Source: Rhodococcus sp. SGAir0479 (lineage in GTDB: Bacteria; Actinomycetota; Actinomycetes; Mycobacteriales; Mycobacteriaceae). Taken from it: a stretch of DNA of 64,000 bases. The DNA is taken from positions 2,046,001 to 2,110,000 of the forward strand of contig NZ_CP039432.1 of NCBI RefSeq assembly GCF_005484805.1, in the 5' to 3' direction. The stretch's first letter is position 1. Each line of letters starts with the position of its first letter. The notes under the pieces were generated by a model that was not told the DNA's origin, ran no database searches, and saw nothing but the letters and a program-made list of their open reading frames with translations. The translations under genes and the position numbers were made by a program. Positions 1-10,982 of the stretch are shown in pieces.

Positions 1-50
1 GCGACTACTCTCACGGAAACTGCCGCGAGCGTGGAACCGGGGGGATAGTC

Positions 51-320
51 ATGTTGGTCGTAGTAGGCGTGGCGGTGGCTGTGGTGGCATATGTCGTCAC
101 CGCAGCGGCAACGAGGTGGATTCGACGGCCGAACCGAGCGCCGCTCACGCGGGGTACCGGCTGGGTTCTGGTGTTGTCGGCACTCGGCGCGCTCGTATGG
201 TGCGTTTCCGACAACAACAACACCGCTTTCCTCATCGCGTTCCTCGTAGCCGGCCTGCTGCTGCCGTTGCTGCACCACGCTCTCGCTGACAGACGAAATC
301 GTGACGCACACGCCAGTTGA
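51..320 (+). CDS. small hypothetical membrane protein
   Basis: 89 aa. Hydrophobic segments lie at about residues 2-20, 40-52 and 60-75, separated by a basic patch (RRPNRAP), which suggests a small inner-membrane protein with two or three helices. The ATG is preceded by a G-rich Shine-Dalgarno stretch (ggggggatagtc). It converges on the PucR-type regulator downstream. I recognise no family. Support is the reading frame, the ribosome site and the membrane-like composition only. Confidence 0.6.
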   Translation: MLVVVGVAVAVVAYVVTAAATRWIRRPNRAPLTRGTGWVLVLSALGALVWCVSDNNNTAFLIAFLVAGLLLPLLHHALADRRNRDAHAS

Positions 321-368
321 CGTCGCGTGTCGCGATCGATCGGAACTCTCCCAGGCGGAGGCGATCGA

Positions 369-1595
369 TCACATCCCGAAGACGTCCAAACTTTCCAGGG
401 CGAGTTCGAGCTTCTGACGATGCTCGAGCAGTTCGACGCCGAGGATTTCCTCGGCCCGCTGCATGCGATAGCGAACCGTGTTCTTGTGGATACCCAACCG
501 CCGCGCAGCAGCCTCCTGGTTACCGTTGCAGGACAGCACCGCTCGCATCGTGTCGCGCAGACGCGCGGAGACCGCGTCGTCCCCGAGCAGTCCGCCGAGC
601 TCCCGCTCGATGAGCGCACGCATCGCAGACAGGTCCGCGGAGAGCATGGACACCACCTCCACATCCGGGTAGTGCGTCACCGCATCACGCCGTCGTCCGG
701 TCTCGGCCACCCGCTGCGCCGCCTGCGCCTCCCGGTGACTGCGCCGAAACCCCTCGATGCCGGCTGCACTCCCGCCCACCGCGGCACGGACACCCGCGGG
801 GATCATGCGCTGAGCGACGGTGGGCGGTCCGGCATCGGGGGCATCGTCGGCGATCCACCCCCACACGCCGTGTGCACCCGACGGAATGGACAGGCTTCGA
901 CGCGGGCCCGCGATCCGGGCCACGACCCCGTCCAGCGAACCACTGCCGTGCATGGGTTCGTCGGTCCACACGACGACTGCGGTGTGGGCGAGTCGGAGCG
1001 GGTACCCGAGGCGCGCCGAGGACTGCTCGGCGTCTCCGTTGCCGTCGAGAATTTCGCGGATCGTGGCCACGCGGGAGGCGAATGCGCCCTGCAGGAGCCG
1101 TTCACGCTCCTGTGAGTACGTGACCGCAAGTTCGTCGAGCATGGCGTTGAGCAGCTCGCTGGTCTGCGACCACATCGTGGTGAGCACCTCGAGCTTGAAC
1201 TGCGGGTCGAGGTCCTCCTGATCGAGGAACGCGGTTGCGAACCCGAGCATCGCGCGGTGCCCGGCGTGGTACAGCTGTGAGAGCACCCGGAGCTCGAGCC
1301 CACGCTGCGCGACGGTCCGCGCGAGCGCATGCGCGTCGGCAGATACGGGTGCAGTGGACGAGGCGTCGGCCCCACCGGCTTTCAGGAACGCCTCCAGTTG
1401 ACTGCGGATCGCGGAGCGCAGGTCACGCTGCAGTTCGGCGTCCGTGGCGAGGGCCGGCACGTCTCCGGTGAACGACTGTTCGAGGTTGGAGAGAAAGGCG
1501 TCGAGATCCTCGCGGGTGAGGGTGGACGTGAGATATCGCCGCAGCCATCGCTGCGCCCGCGGATGGTCGCCCACCCCGCCCGCCCCGCCGGTCAC
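369..1595 (-). CDS. PucR-family transcriptional regulator
   Basis: 408 aa. The C-terminus (about residues 356-400) carries the helix-turn-helix typical of PucR/CdaR regulators: a CNGNQEAAARRLGIHKNTVRY segment, in which a long-interrupted alpha/beta region ends in a DNA-binding domain of the 'N-x-A-A-R-L-x-I-H-x-N-T-V-x-Y-R' type. The N-terminal part (residues 15-180) resembles the RsbR/GGDEF-like sensor segment of actinobacterial PucR proteins. The start is GTG, with an AGGGAGGGG ribosome site 7 bases upstream. It is divergent from the alcohol dehydrogenase gene, with a 191-base spacer, so it may control that gene. The ligand is unknown. Confidence 0.85.
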   Translation of the reverse strand: MTGGAGGVGDHPRAQRWLRRYLTSTLTREDLDAFLSNLEQSFTGDVPALATDAELQRDLRSAIRSQLEAFLKAGGADASSTAPVSADAHALARTVAQRGLELRVLSQLYHAGHRAMLGFATAFLDQEDLDPQFKLEVLTTMWSQTSELLNAMLDELAVTYSQERERLLQGAFASRVATIREILDGNGDAEQSSARLGYPLRLAHTAVVVWTDEPMHGSGSLDGVVARIAGPRRSLSIPSGAHGVWGWIADDAPDAGPPTVAQRMIPAGVRAAVGGSAAGIEGFRRSHREAQAAQRVAETGRRRDAVTHYPDVEVVSMLSADLSAMRALIERELGGLLGDDAVSARLRDTMRAVLSCNGNQEAAARRLGIHKNTVRYRMQRAEEILGVELLEHRQKLELALESLDVFGM

Positions 1596-1786
1596 CGGAT
1601 CGCCCCTCCCTCAACGAACAGCTCCTCCCACCGATTGTGTCCCGAAAGCGAGGAACACCCGACCGGTTCCCACAACAGCGTGCGCACCACTCCCGCCGCA
1701 CTGTCCGGAGAACGCGTGCGGTACGCGGATACGTGCCATGCTCGATCACGAGGCCGTCGGACGACACACAGTCGAAGGGGCACCCC

Positions 1787-2827
1787 ATGAAGGCAATCCA
1801 GTACACCCGTATCGGCGAGGAGCCGGAACTCGTCGAGATCCCGACCCCCGAGCCCGGCCCCGGTGAGGTCCTCCTCCAGATCACCGCTGCCGGTGTCTGC
1901 CATTCGGACGAGTTCGTGATGAGCCTGCCCGCCGAACAGTTCGGCTACGGCCTACCGCTGACTCTCGGCCACGAGGGCGCCGGGCGCGTCGCCGCCGTCG
2001 GTGCAGGCGTCACCGACCTCGACATCGGCACCGACGTCGTCGTGTACGGGCCGTGGGGGTGCGGACGGTGCTGGCACTGCGCGCAGGGACTCGAGAACTA
2101 CTGCTCCCGCGCGGCCGAGCTCGGCATCGCACCACCCGGCCTCGGCGCACCGGGCGCGATCGCGGAATACATGATCGTCGATTCGCCGCGCCACCTCGTG
2201 CCGATCGGTGACCTCGACCCGGTCACCACCGTGCCCCTGACCGATGCGGGGCTCACGCCGTACCACGCCATCAAACGCTCTCTCGGCAAATTGCGCGCAG
2301 GCGCGTACGCCGTCGTGATCGGCACCGGCGGACTCGGGCACGTCGGCATCCAGTTGCTCCGACACCTCTCCCCCGCACGGGTGATCGCGCTCGACGTCAA
2401 CGACGAGAAGCTCGCGTTCGCGCGCGAGGTCGGCGCCCACGAGACCGTGCTTTCGGACGCCGACGCGGCCGCGAACGTCCGCAAGATCACCGGTCCGGCC
2501 GGTGCGGCGCTGGTGCTCGACTTCGTCGGTATCCAGCCGACCCTCGACGTCGCCACCGCGGTGGCCGGTGTGGGCTCGGACGTCACGATCGTCGGCCTCG
2601 GTGACGGCAAGTCGGCGGCCCGCGTCGGCTTCTTCACCGGGGCGTACGAGACGAACGTCGCAGCCCCGTACTGGGGTTCGCGCAGCGAACTGATCGAGTT
2701 GATCGAGCTGGCACAGCAGGGCGTGCTGGACATCGCGGTCGAACGCTTCTCGCTCGACGACGGCGTCGAGGCGTACCGCCGGCTCGCGGCGGGGACGCTA
2801 CGCGGCCGTGCCGTGATCGTGCCGTGA
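1787..2827 (+). CDS. zinc-dependent alcohol dehydrogenase, ADH-A-like
   Basis: 346 aa medium-chain NAD(P)-dependent alcohol dehydrogenase. Catalytic zinc ligands are visible at C38, H62 and D153. The structural zinc site is C92, C95, C98 and C106, and the nucleotide-binding glycine motif is GTGGLGHVG at about 179-187. These positions match what I recall of Rhodococcus ruber ADH-A, a secondary-alcohol dehydrogenase with broad ketone and alcohol range; the sequence resembles it closely throughout. The ATG at 1787 was chosen over longer in-frame starts because MKAIQYTRIG is the usual family N-terminus. It is divergent from a PucR-type regulator. Substrate in this organism is inferred only. Confidence 0.9.
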   Translation: MKAIQYTRIGEEPELVEIPTPEPGPGEVLLQITAAGVCHSDEFVMSLPAEQFGYGLPLTLGHEGAGRVAAVGAGVTDLDIGTDVVVYGPWGCGRCWHCAQGLENYCSRAAELGIAPPGLGAPGAIAEYMIVDSPRHLVPIGDLDPVTTVPLTDAGLTPYHAIKRSLGKLRAGAYAVVIGTGGLGHVGIQLLRHLSPARVIALDVNDEKLAFAREVGAHETVLSDADAAANVRKITGPAGAALVLDFVGIQPTLDVATAVAGVGSDVTIVGLGDGKSAARVGFFTGAYETNVAAPYWGSRSELIELIELAQQGVLDIAVERFSLDDGVEAYRRLAAGTLRGRAVIVP

Positions 2828-3000
2828 GCCGGGCTGCCACTGGAGCGTGCCGATGCTCGGTACCGGTGATCCTGTTCCGCGCGGCCCTACCCGACGGTCG
2901 GGCACATCGACCGCGGGCGCCGGACCCGGTGCGAAGTCCGGCCCGACCGTCGTAGCGTGGCAGCACGAGCACTCCGAGTCGAACACCGCCGGAGGCACAG

Positions 3001-4275
3001 GTGGACATCGTCTTCCCGAGCACCGCGACGATCGCTCGTGAGGCGATCCCCTCCGTCGTCGTGGGTGCGGCCGCCGCCGTCATTCCCATAGCCATGGTGG
3101 TCGTCACCGACCGCGTCACCGACCTGCTCTACACCTGGATTCCCGACCTCGTCGGCTTCGACGGGTTCGCCCGGTGGTGGATCTTCGCCGTGCTCACCGG
3201 GGTCGGGCTTCTCGTCGGGTTCCTGGTGTGGAAGCTGCCGGGCCACGGTGGCCCTGATCCGGCGACCGCCGGCCTCGTCGGCCCACCCATCCCGCTCGGC
3301 TCGTTGCCGTCGCTCGCGGTCGTCGTCGTGCTGGCGCTCGGCGCCGGAGTCAGTCTGGGTCCGGAGAACCCCCTGATCGCAATCAACGTGGCGGTGGCGG
3401 CGTGGATTCTGGGTCGTCTGTGGCCCCGCGTGCCGACGAAGCGGGTGGTGTGGCTGACGACGTCGGCGACGATCGGCGTCCTGTTCGCCACACCGCTCGC
3501 TGGGCCGCTGGCGTTCGTCGAGCTCGCGGGCCGGCGGCCGAAAGGTGAACTGTGGGAGAACATGTTCGCTCCGCTCGTGGCGGCGGGGGCCGGCACGCTG
3601 ACGATGTTCCTGCTGGACCGCCCGATGCTCATCGTCGACGTACCGGACTACCGTGCGCCGACGCTCTGGCACGTGCTCGCCGGTTCGCTCGTCGCCGTCG
3701 GCACGGCGGGCTTGTTCCTGTTGGGTGTACCGCTGTTCCATCGTCTGCACGCGCTGTTCCACGCACTGCCCAATCCCGTGCTCGGAATCGGGCTCGGTGG
3801 CGTGGTTCTCGGTGTCCTCGGTGCCATCGGCGGGCCCGAGACCCTGTTCAAGGATGCCGACAACATGGCGCGGGTCACGGCCGACGCCCCGAACCAGTCC
3901 GCCGGACGGCTCGCCGCCTTCGCCCTGATCAACCTCGTCGCACTGCTCGTCGCGTCGAGTTGCGGGTTCCGGGGCGGGCGCACCTTCGCGTCCGTCTTCG
4001 TGGGACTGAACGTCGGACTGTGGGTGCACGCCGTGGTCGACGCCGTCCCGCTCGCGCTCTCGATATCGTGCGCGGTACTCGGGGCGCTGGTGGTCGCGGT
4101 GCGCAGCTGTTGGCTCGGCTTGTTCATCGGCGCCACGATGGTCGCCTCGTTCGGGGTGATTCCGGTGCTGTGCATTGCCGTACTGCCGGTGTGGCTGCTG
4201 GTGGTCCACCGTGGCCAGCTCGTCGTGGGCCCCAACACGGTGCCCCTCGAGAAACACGGAACCCGTTCGGGCTGA
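3001..4275 (+). CDS. ClC-family chloride channel/transporter-like protein
   Basis: 424 aa polytopic membrane protein with about 10-12 hydrophobic helices. The stretch GVSLGPENPL (residues 116-125) corresponds to the ClC anion-selectivity motif G-(K/R)-E-G-P. The altered form LGPENP is typical of the actinobacterial ion-channel branch. The GTG start is preceded by GGAGG at a good distance. The short tail lacks CBS domains. It probably conducts or exchanges an anion across the plasma membrane, but the substituted selectivity motif means the ion and mechanism cannot be assigned from sequence. It stands alone, ending 8 bases from a convergent small secreted protein gene. Confidence 0.75.
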   Translation: MDIVFPSTATIAREAIPSVVVGAAAAVIPIAMVVVTDRVTDLLYTWIPDLVGFDGFARWWIFAVLTGVGLLVGFLVWKLPGHGGPDPATAGLVGPPIPLGSLPSLAVVVVLALGAGVSLGPENPLIAINVAVAAWILGRLWPRVPTKRVVWLTTSATIGVLFATPLAGPLAFVELAGRRPKGELWENMFAPLVAAGAGTLTMFLLDRPMLIVDVPDYRAPTLWHVLAGSLVAVGTAGLFLLGVPLFHRLHALFHALPNPVLGIGLGGVVLGVLGAIGGPETLFKDADNMARVTADAPNQSAGRLAAFALINLVALLVASSCGFRGGRTFASVFVGLNVGLWVHAVVDAVPLALSISCAVLGALVVAVRSCWLGLFIGATMVASFGVIPVLCIAVLPVWLLVVHRGQLVVGPNTVPLEKHGTRSG

Positions 4276-4282
4276 GCCGGTC

Positions 4283-4540
4283 TCAGCCCTCCGGCTCGTC
4301 CTCGACGATGCGTCCGGTCTGGAGGTCGATGTCGATCTCCCGGTGGACGCCCTGCAGGTCGACGAAGTCGACCTCGAGCGTCGGGCGACCTTCCTCCTCG
4401 TCGAGTTCGACACCGAGGATGCCCGGCGCCGGGGCAGGTTCCGCCGCCGCCACCGGCCCGGCGCCCACCAACGCACCGATCGCGACGGCCGTGGGGGCGA
4501 GTACCGACGCGACCCTGCGCGTCGTCGTCATCGAGGTCAT
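4283..4540 (-). CDS. small secreted PepSY-like protein
   Basis: 85 aa with a Sec-type signal peptide: TTTRR, then a hydrophobic stretch, then an AAA cleavage region near residues 30-33. The mature part ends in an EIDIDLQTGRIVEDE segment, resembling one PepSY repeat (beta hairpin ending D-x-x-T-G-x-V/I). Such proteins are exported and may bind or inhibit peptidases. The frame is open upstream to 4654, but the ATG at 4540 has AAAGG 8 bases upstream and places the signal peptide at the N-terminus. It is divergent from glgX, sharing the 112-base spacer. Confidence 0.65.
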   Translation of the reverse strand: MTSMTTTRRVASVLAPTAVAIGALVGAGPVAAAEPAPAPGILGVELDEEEGRPTLEVDFVDLQGVHREIDIDLQTGRIVEDEPEG

Positions 4541-4652
4541 CGTCCGCACCTTTCGCTCGTGCCCGTGATCCTCTCCAACCGTAGCGGGGAACCGGTACGG
4601 ACGGTCTCGTCCCGCAGGAGAACCGGTCACCGAACGGCTAAGGTTTCCCAGC

Positions 4653-6766
<2,114 letters not shown>

Positions 6767-6770
<4 letters not shown>

Positions 6771-9142
6771 GGGCGATCACGGCCACCTACCGGCTCCAGT
6801 TGCGCGGCGACGCGTTCACCCTCGACGACGCCCGACGTCTCGCCGACTACCTCGACCGGCTCGGTGTCTCCCACCTGTACCTGTCCCCGATCCTCACCGC
6901 GACGTCGGGGTCCACGCACGGGTACGACGTCACCGATCCCACCACCGTCTCGGCGGAACTGGGCGGCCGTGCCGCGCTGGTGGCGCTGTCGGCGGAACTG
7001 AGCGAGCGCAACATGGGACTGGTCGTCGACCTCGTCCCGAACCACGCCGGCATCGCGCGCCCGGCCGAGAACCGCTGGTGGTGGGACGTTCTCGCGCACG
7101 GCGCACGATCGCCCTTCGCGCGCTTCTTCGACATCGACTGGCGTGACGACAACGGCGCCGACGGCCAGATCGCACTGCCGGTCCTGAGCGACCGGGCGGA
7201 CCTGCGCGACCTGCGGATCGACCGCGGCAACGGCACCCCGCTCCTCGCGGTGGGCGACCTGCGTTTTCCGATCGCCCCCGGCACCGAGGACGGGGACCCC
7301 GCCGAGGTCCACGACCGGCAGGCGTACCGGCTGGTCGGGTGGCGGGAGGGCGCGGTGGGCTACCGGCGCTTCTTCGCGGTCAACGACCTCGCCGCGATCC
7401 GCCAGGAGGACCCGCGGGTGTTCGACACCACCCACCACCAGTTCGCGACGTGGGTTCGGGACGGCCTCGTCGACGGCGTCCGGATCGATCACCCGGACGG
7501 ATTGAGCGATCCCGCCGGATATCTGGAGAGTCTGCGCGCGATCGTCGGGCCGGAGCGCTGGATCGTGGCCGAGAAGATCCTCGGCGCGGACGAGCCACTC
7601 GATCCGACGCTACCGATCGACGGGACCACGGGGTACGACGCGTTGGCCACGTACGGGGGCGTGTTCGTCGACCCGACGGGCGCGGCGACGCTGACCGAGC
7701 TCGCCGCCCGCGCGGGCGCCGCCGGTGACCGGTCGTGGTTGCACGAGCAGCAGGTCGAGCTGCGCCGGCAGGCGGCACACGGCGACCTCGCACCGGATCT
7801 CCGGCGGCTGGGCCGGGCGGTCCTGCGGGACTCGCCGGTCTTCTGCAACCCGGACACCCTGCGGGATGCGCTCACCGAAGTGCTCGCGGTCGCCCCGGCC
7901 TACCGGACCGACTACACGCCGGTGGCCGGGGCCCTGCCGCAGATGATCGCCGAAGTGTTGCAGCACAATCCGGACTGGGAACCGGCGCTGACCGCCCTCG
8001 CGGCGGCGATGGTCGCCGGCTCCGAGTCCCGGACCCGCTTCCACCAACTCTGCGGTGCGCTCACGGCGAAGGCCGTCGAGGACGGGCTCTTCTATCGCAC
8101 CGCGCGCCTGGTCTCCCTGCAGGAGGTCGGCGGCGACCCCGGGCGCTTCGGGCTGTCACCGGCCGAATTCCATCTGCGCAACGGCGACCGCGCGCGTCGG
8201 TGGCCCCGAACCATGACGACCCTGTCCACCCACGACACCAAACGCGGCGAGGACGTGCGCGCCCGCATCGGGGTCCTGTCGCAGGTCCCCCAGCTGTGGG
8301 CACACTGCGTCGCGGACTGGGAGATGTCGGCGCCCAGCCCGGACGGTGTCACCGGACTCTTCCTGTGGCAGAACATGTTCGGTGTCTGGCCGGTGGACGA
8401 TGCGCCACCGTCGCCGGAATTTCGCGGTCGGTTGCACCGATTCGCCGAGAAGTCGGTACGAGAGGCTGGCACGCGGACCTCGTGGACCGCCGTCGACGAC
8501 CACTTCGAGAGTGCCGTGCACGCCTGGATCGAACGCGTGGTGGACGGCCCGGTGGGACGCAGCATCGGCCTCATCGCGCGCCAGCTGGCACCGCACGGGT
8601 GGTCGGATTCGCTGGGCCAGAAACTGCTCCAGCTGTGCGGGCCCGGCATCCCCGACGTGTACCAGGGCACCGAACTGTGGGAGGACTCGCTCGTCGACCC
8701 CGACAACCGGCGCACCGTCGACTACGAGGTGCGTCGGACATTGTTGAAGTCGATGGACGTGCCCGGCGTGGAATCCCCGGCGCTCGACGAGTCGGGTGCG
8801 GCGAAACTGCACGTCACGCGCATCGCGCTGCGGTTGCGCCGGGAGCGGCCGGACAGCTTCGTCGGCGGCCACTACGTTCCCGTGTTCGGCGTCGGCTCGG
8901 CCCGCGATCACCTGCTGGGTTTCGCGCGCGGGCCGGCCGGCGGCGCGTCCGACGTCATCGCGTTGGCCACCCGGCACAGCGTGCGACTCGTCGAGCAGGG
9001 CTGGGGCAGCTCCAGCGTCGCGCTGCCCACGGGCAGCTGGTTCGACCGCCTCACCGGTGAGCTGTACTCCGGGTCGGTACCCCTGTCCGAGATGTTCGAC
9101 CGACTGCCGATCGCCCTGCTGGTCCGGCTCGATCGGCCCTGA
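6767..9142 (+). CDS. treY: malto-oligosyltrehalose synthase TreY
   Basis: 791 aa. It isomerises the reducing-end alpha-1,4 bond of malto-oligosaccharides to alpha,alpha-1,1, making maltooligosyl-trehalose. The GH13 family 26 signature is visible: YRLQL at the N-terminus, LVPNHAGI (about 88-95), [10 protein letters not shown] (nucleophile Asp, about 236-245), VAEKIL (catalytic Glu, about 267) and [10 protein letters not shown] (about 485-494). The start is the ATG at 6767 inside the glgX stop. The product is the substrate of TreZ, whose gene lies about 1.8 kb downstream beyond two unrelated genes. Confidence 0.95.
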
Positions 9143-9158
9143 CCGCTCGGTCGGCCGC

Positions 9159-10004
9159 TCACTTGCGCTCGGCCGACACCAGCCACCGGTGGCCGGGCCG
9201 CAGGCGTCCGAGCCGAGCCGAGTCCGGGACCGTTCGCCCGTATCTCTCGGCGAGGTCGTCGACCGGCACGGCGGTGGCGTGCCAGCCGTACGAATCGAAC
9301 CAGGCCACCGGGTCCGCGGGGCCGTTCCACCGGAGCATCGCCAGCCAGTCCTCGCGGCTGATCGGGCTGTCCCGGAACAGTGGAGAGTCGTCGAGCGCGG
9401 CCGCCACGTCGATGTCGGTGATCGTCGCGCCGAGGGCGCTGCCCGGTGCCGACAACTCACCCACCCGCGTCATGAGCGCATCCACCGCGTCGTCCGGCAG
9501 GTACATCAGCAGACCTTCCAGGATCCACGCGGTCGGCAGGTCGGACCGGAACCCGGCGTCCTGCAGGGCGGCCGGCCAGTTCTCGCGCAGGTCGACGGGC
9601 ACGACGACACGGGCGACCGCACCGGGGGCGGCGTCGCCGAGCACGCCGGACTTGAACTCCACCATGTCGGGCGTATCGAGCTCGTAGACGGTCACCGGTT
9701 GGGGCCACGACAGCCGGAACGCCCGGGTGTCGAGACCGGCGCCGAGCAACACCACCTGCCGGCAACCGGACCGGACGGCGACGGTGACGTATTCGTCGAG
9801 GAATCGTGTCCGCGCGGCCACCCACGTGGTCAGCACCTCCCGGTCGTCGCCGTCGAGTTGCTCGGACGGCGGCTGCCACCCGGACCGGCGGACGAACTCG
9901 CCCGCCCAGACGTCGTCGAACAGCCTGTCGGCACGCTCGCTCTCGAGGGCGCGTGCCGCCGCCACGAAGACCGCCGTCGCACCCACCCCGTGCGGTCGAC
10001 TCAT
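9159..10004 (-). CDS. class I SAM-dependent methyltransferase, LCM-like
   Basis: 281 aa. Resembles the actinobacterial leucine carboxyl methyltransferase-like family (the group often labelled TIGR00027). The motif VVLLGAGLDTRAFRL (about 84-98) is the SAM-binding loop, followed by YELD (107-110), whose acidic residue normally contacts the ribose. A very strong ribosome site (AAAGGAGG) lies 8 bases upstream of the ATG. The substrate is unknown for nearly all members; many sit in lipid or polyketide contexts. It lies in opposite orientation inside the trehalose gene group, between treY and the SDR gene. Confidence 0.85.
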   Translation of the reverse strand: MSRPHGVGATAVFVAAARALESERADRLFDDVWAGEFVRRSGWQPPSEQLDGDDREVLTTWVAARTRFLDEYVTVAVRSGCRQVVLLGAGLDTRAFRLSWPQPVTVYELDTPDMVEFKSGVLGDAAPGAVARVVVPVDLRENWPAALQDAGFRSDLPTAWILEGLLMYLPDDAVDALMTRVGELSAPGSALGATITDIDVAAALDDSPLFRDSPISREDWLAMLRWNGPADPVAWFDSYGWHATAVPVDDLAERYGRTVPDSARLGRLRPGHRWLVSAERK

Positions 10005-10126
10005 CGCGTACCTCCTTTGGCGTGCGGATGGTCATCCTCCCGGTGACCGAGACCGTCCCTCCCTCCATACTGGCCGCCGAATATGGTCCCGGTCACACAA
10101 TCGCCCGAAGACCGGAGGCAGAACCC

Positions 10127-10939
10127 ATGAGCGCGAACCGATTCGTCGGCAAGGTTGCATTCATCACCGGCGCGGCGCGCGGTCAGGGCCGCGCCGAGGC
10201 GGTCCGGTTGGCGTCCGAGGGCGCCGACATCATCGCCGTCGATGCGTGCACCGACTTCGCGTCCACCGCGTACGAGGGCGCCACCGAGGCCGACCTCGCC
10301 GACACCGTCGCGCTGGTCGAGGGAGTGGGGCGCAAGATCGTCGCAACCAAGGCGGACGTCCGCGACTTCGCCGCGGTGCGCGACGCGCTGTCCGACGGCA
10401 TCGCGACCCTCGGCCGGCTCGACGTCGTCGTCGCGAACGCGGGTATCTGCTCGGGAGCGATGTCGTGGGAGATCACCCCGGAGCAGTGGCAGGAAACCCT
10501 CGACGTCAACCTCACCGGGGTGTTCCACACCGTCAAGGCGGCGATTCCGCACCTCATCGAGCAGGGTGAGGGCGGGTCGATCGTCATCACCAGCTCGGTC
10601 GCGGGCCTGCGGGGGCTGCCGTTCCTCGGCCACTACGTCGCCAGCAAGCACGGTGTCACGGGACTCGCCAAGACCCTCGCGGTGGAGCTGGGGGCGCACA
10701 ACATCCGGGTCAACACCGTCCACCCCAACGGCGTCGAAACGGGCATGCAGGTCAACGACATGCACGCGCTGGTCCAGGAGTATCGCGACACCCTCGCCCC
10801 GATCTTCATGGGCAGCCTCCCCGACCAGATCAGCCAGCCGGAGGACATCGCCGCGGCGGTCGCGTGGCTGGCCTCGGACGAAGCCCGGCACGTCACGGGC
10901 ATCCAGTTGCCGGTGGATCTGGGCACCCTCATCCGCTGA
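10127..10939 (+). CDS. mycofactocin-type short-chain dehydrogenase
   Basis: 270 aa Rossmann-fold short-chain dehydrogenase/reductase. The cofactor motif TGAARGQGRAEA (about 14-25) is the form seen in mycofactocin-coupled SDRs, which hold NAD(H) non-exchangeably and pass electrons to the peptide-derived cofactor mycofactocin. The insertion after beta-3 (about 42-65) also fits that subfamily. Catalytic residues are Ser (TSS, about 154-155), Tyr (about 169) and Lys (about 173) in YVASK. The ATG at 10127 follows GGAGG by 8 bases; the frame is open further upstream but lacks family-like sequence there. Substrate unknown, possibly an alcohol or steroid-like carbonyl. Confidence 0.85.
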   Translation: MSANRFVGKVAFITGAARGQGRAEAVRLASEGADIIAVDACTDFASTAYEGATEADLADTVALVEGVGRKIVATKADVRDFAAVRDALSDGIATLGRLDVVVANAGICSGAMSWEITPEQWQETLDVNLTGVFHTVKAAIPHLIEQGEGGSIVITSSVAGLRGLPFLGHYVASKHGVTGLAKTLAVELGAHNIRVNTVHPNGVETGMQVNDMHALVQEYRDTLAPIFMGSLPDQISQPEDIAAAVAWLASDEARHVTGIQLPVDLGTLIR

Positions 10940-10982
10940 CCGGTCGGCTGCGGTGGGCCCGGGATCGGTGCATGCTGATCAC

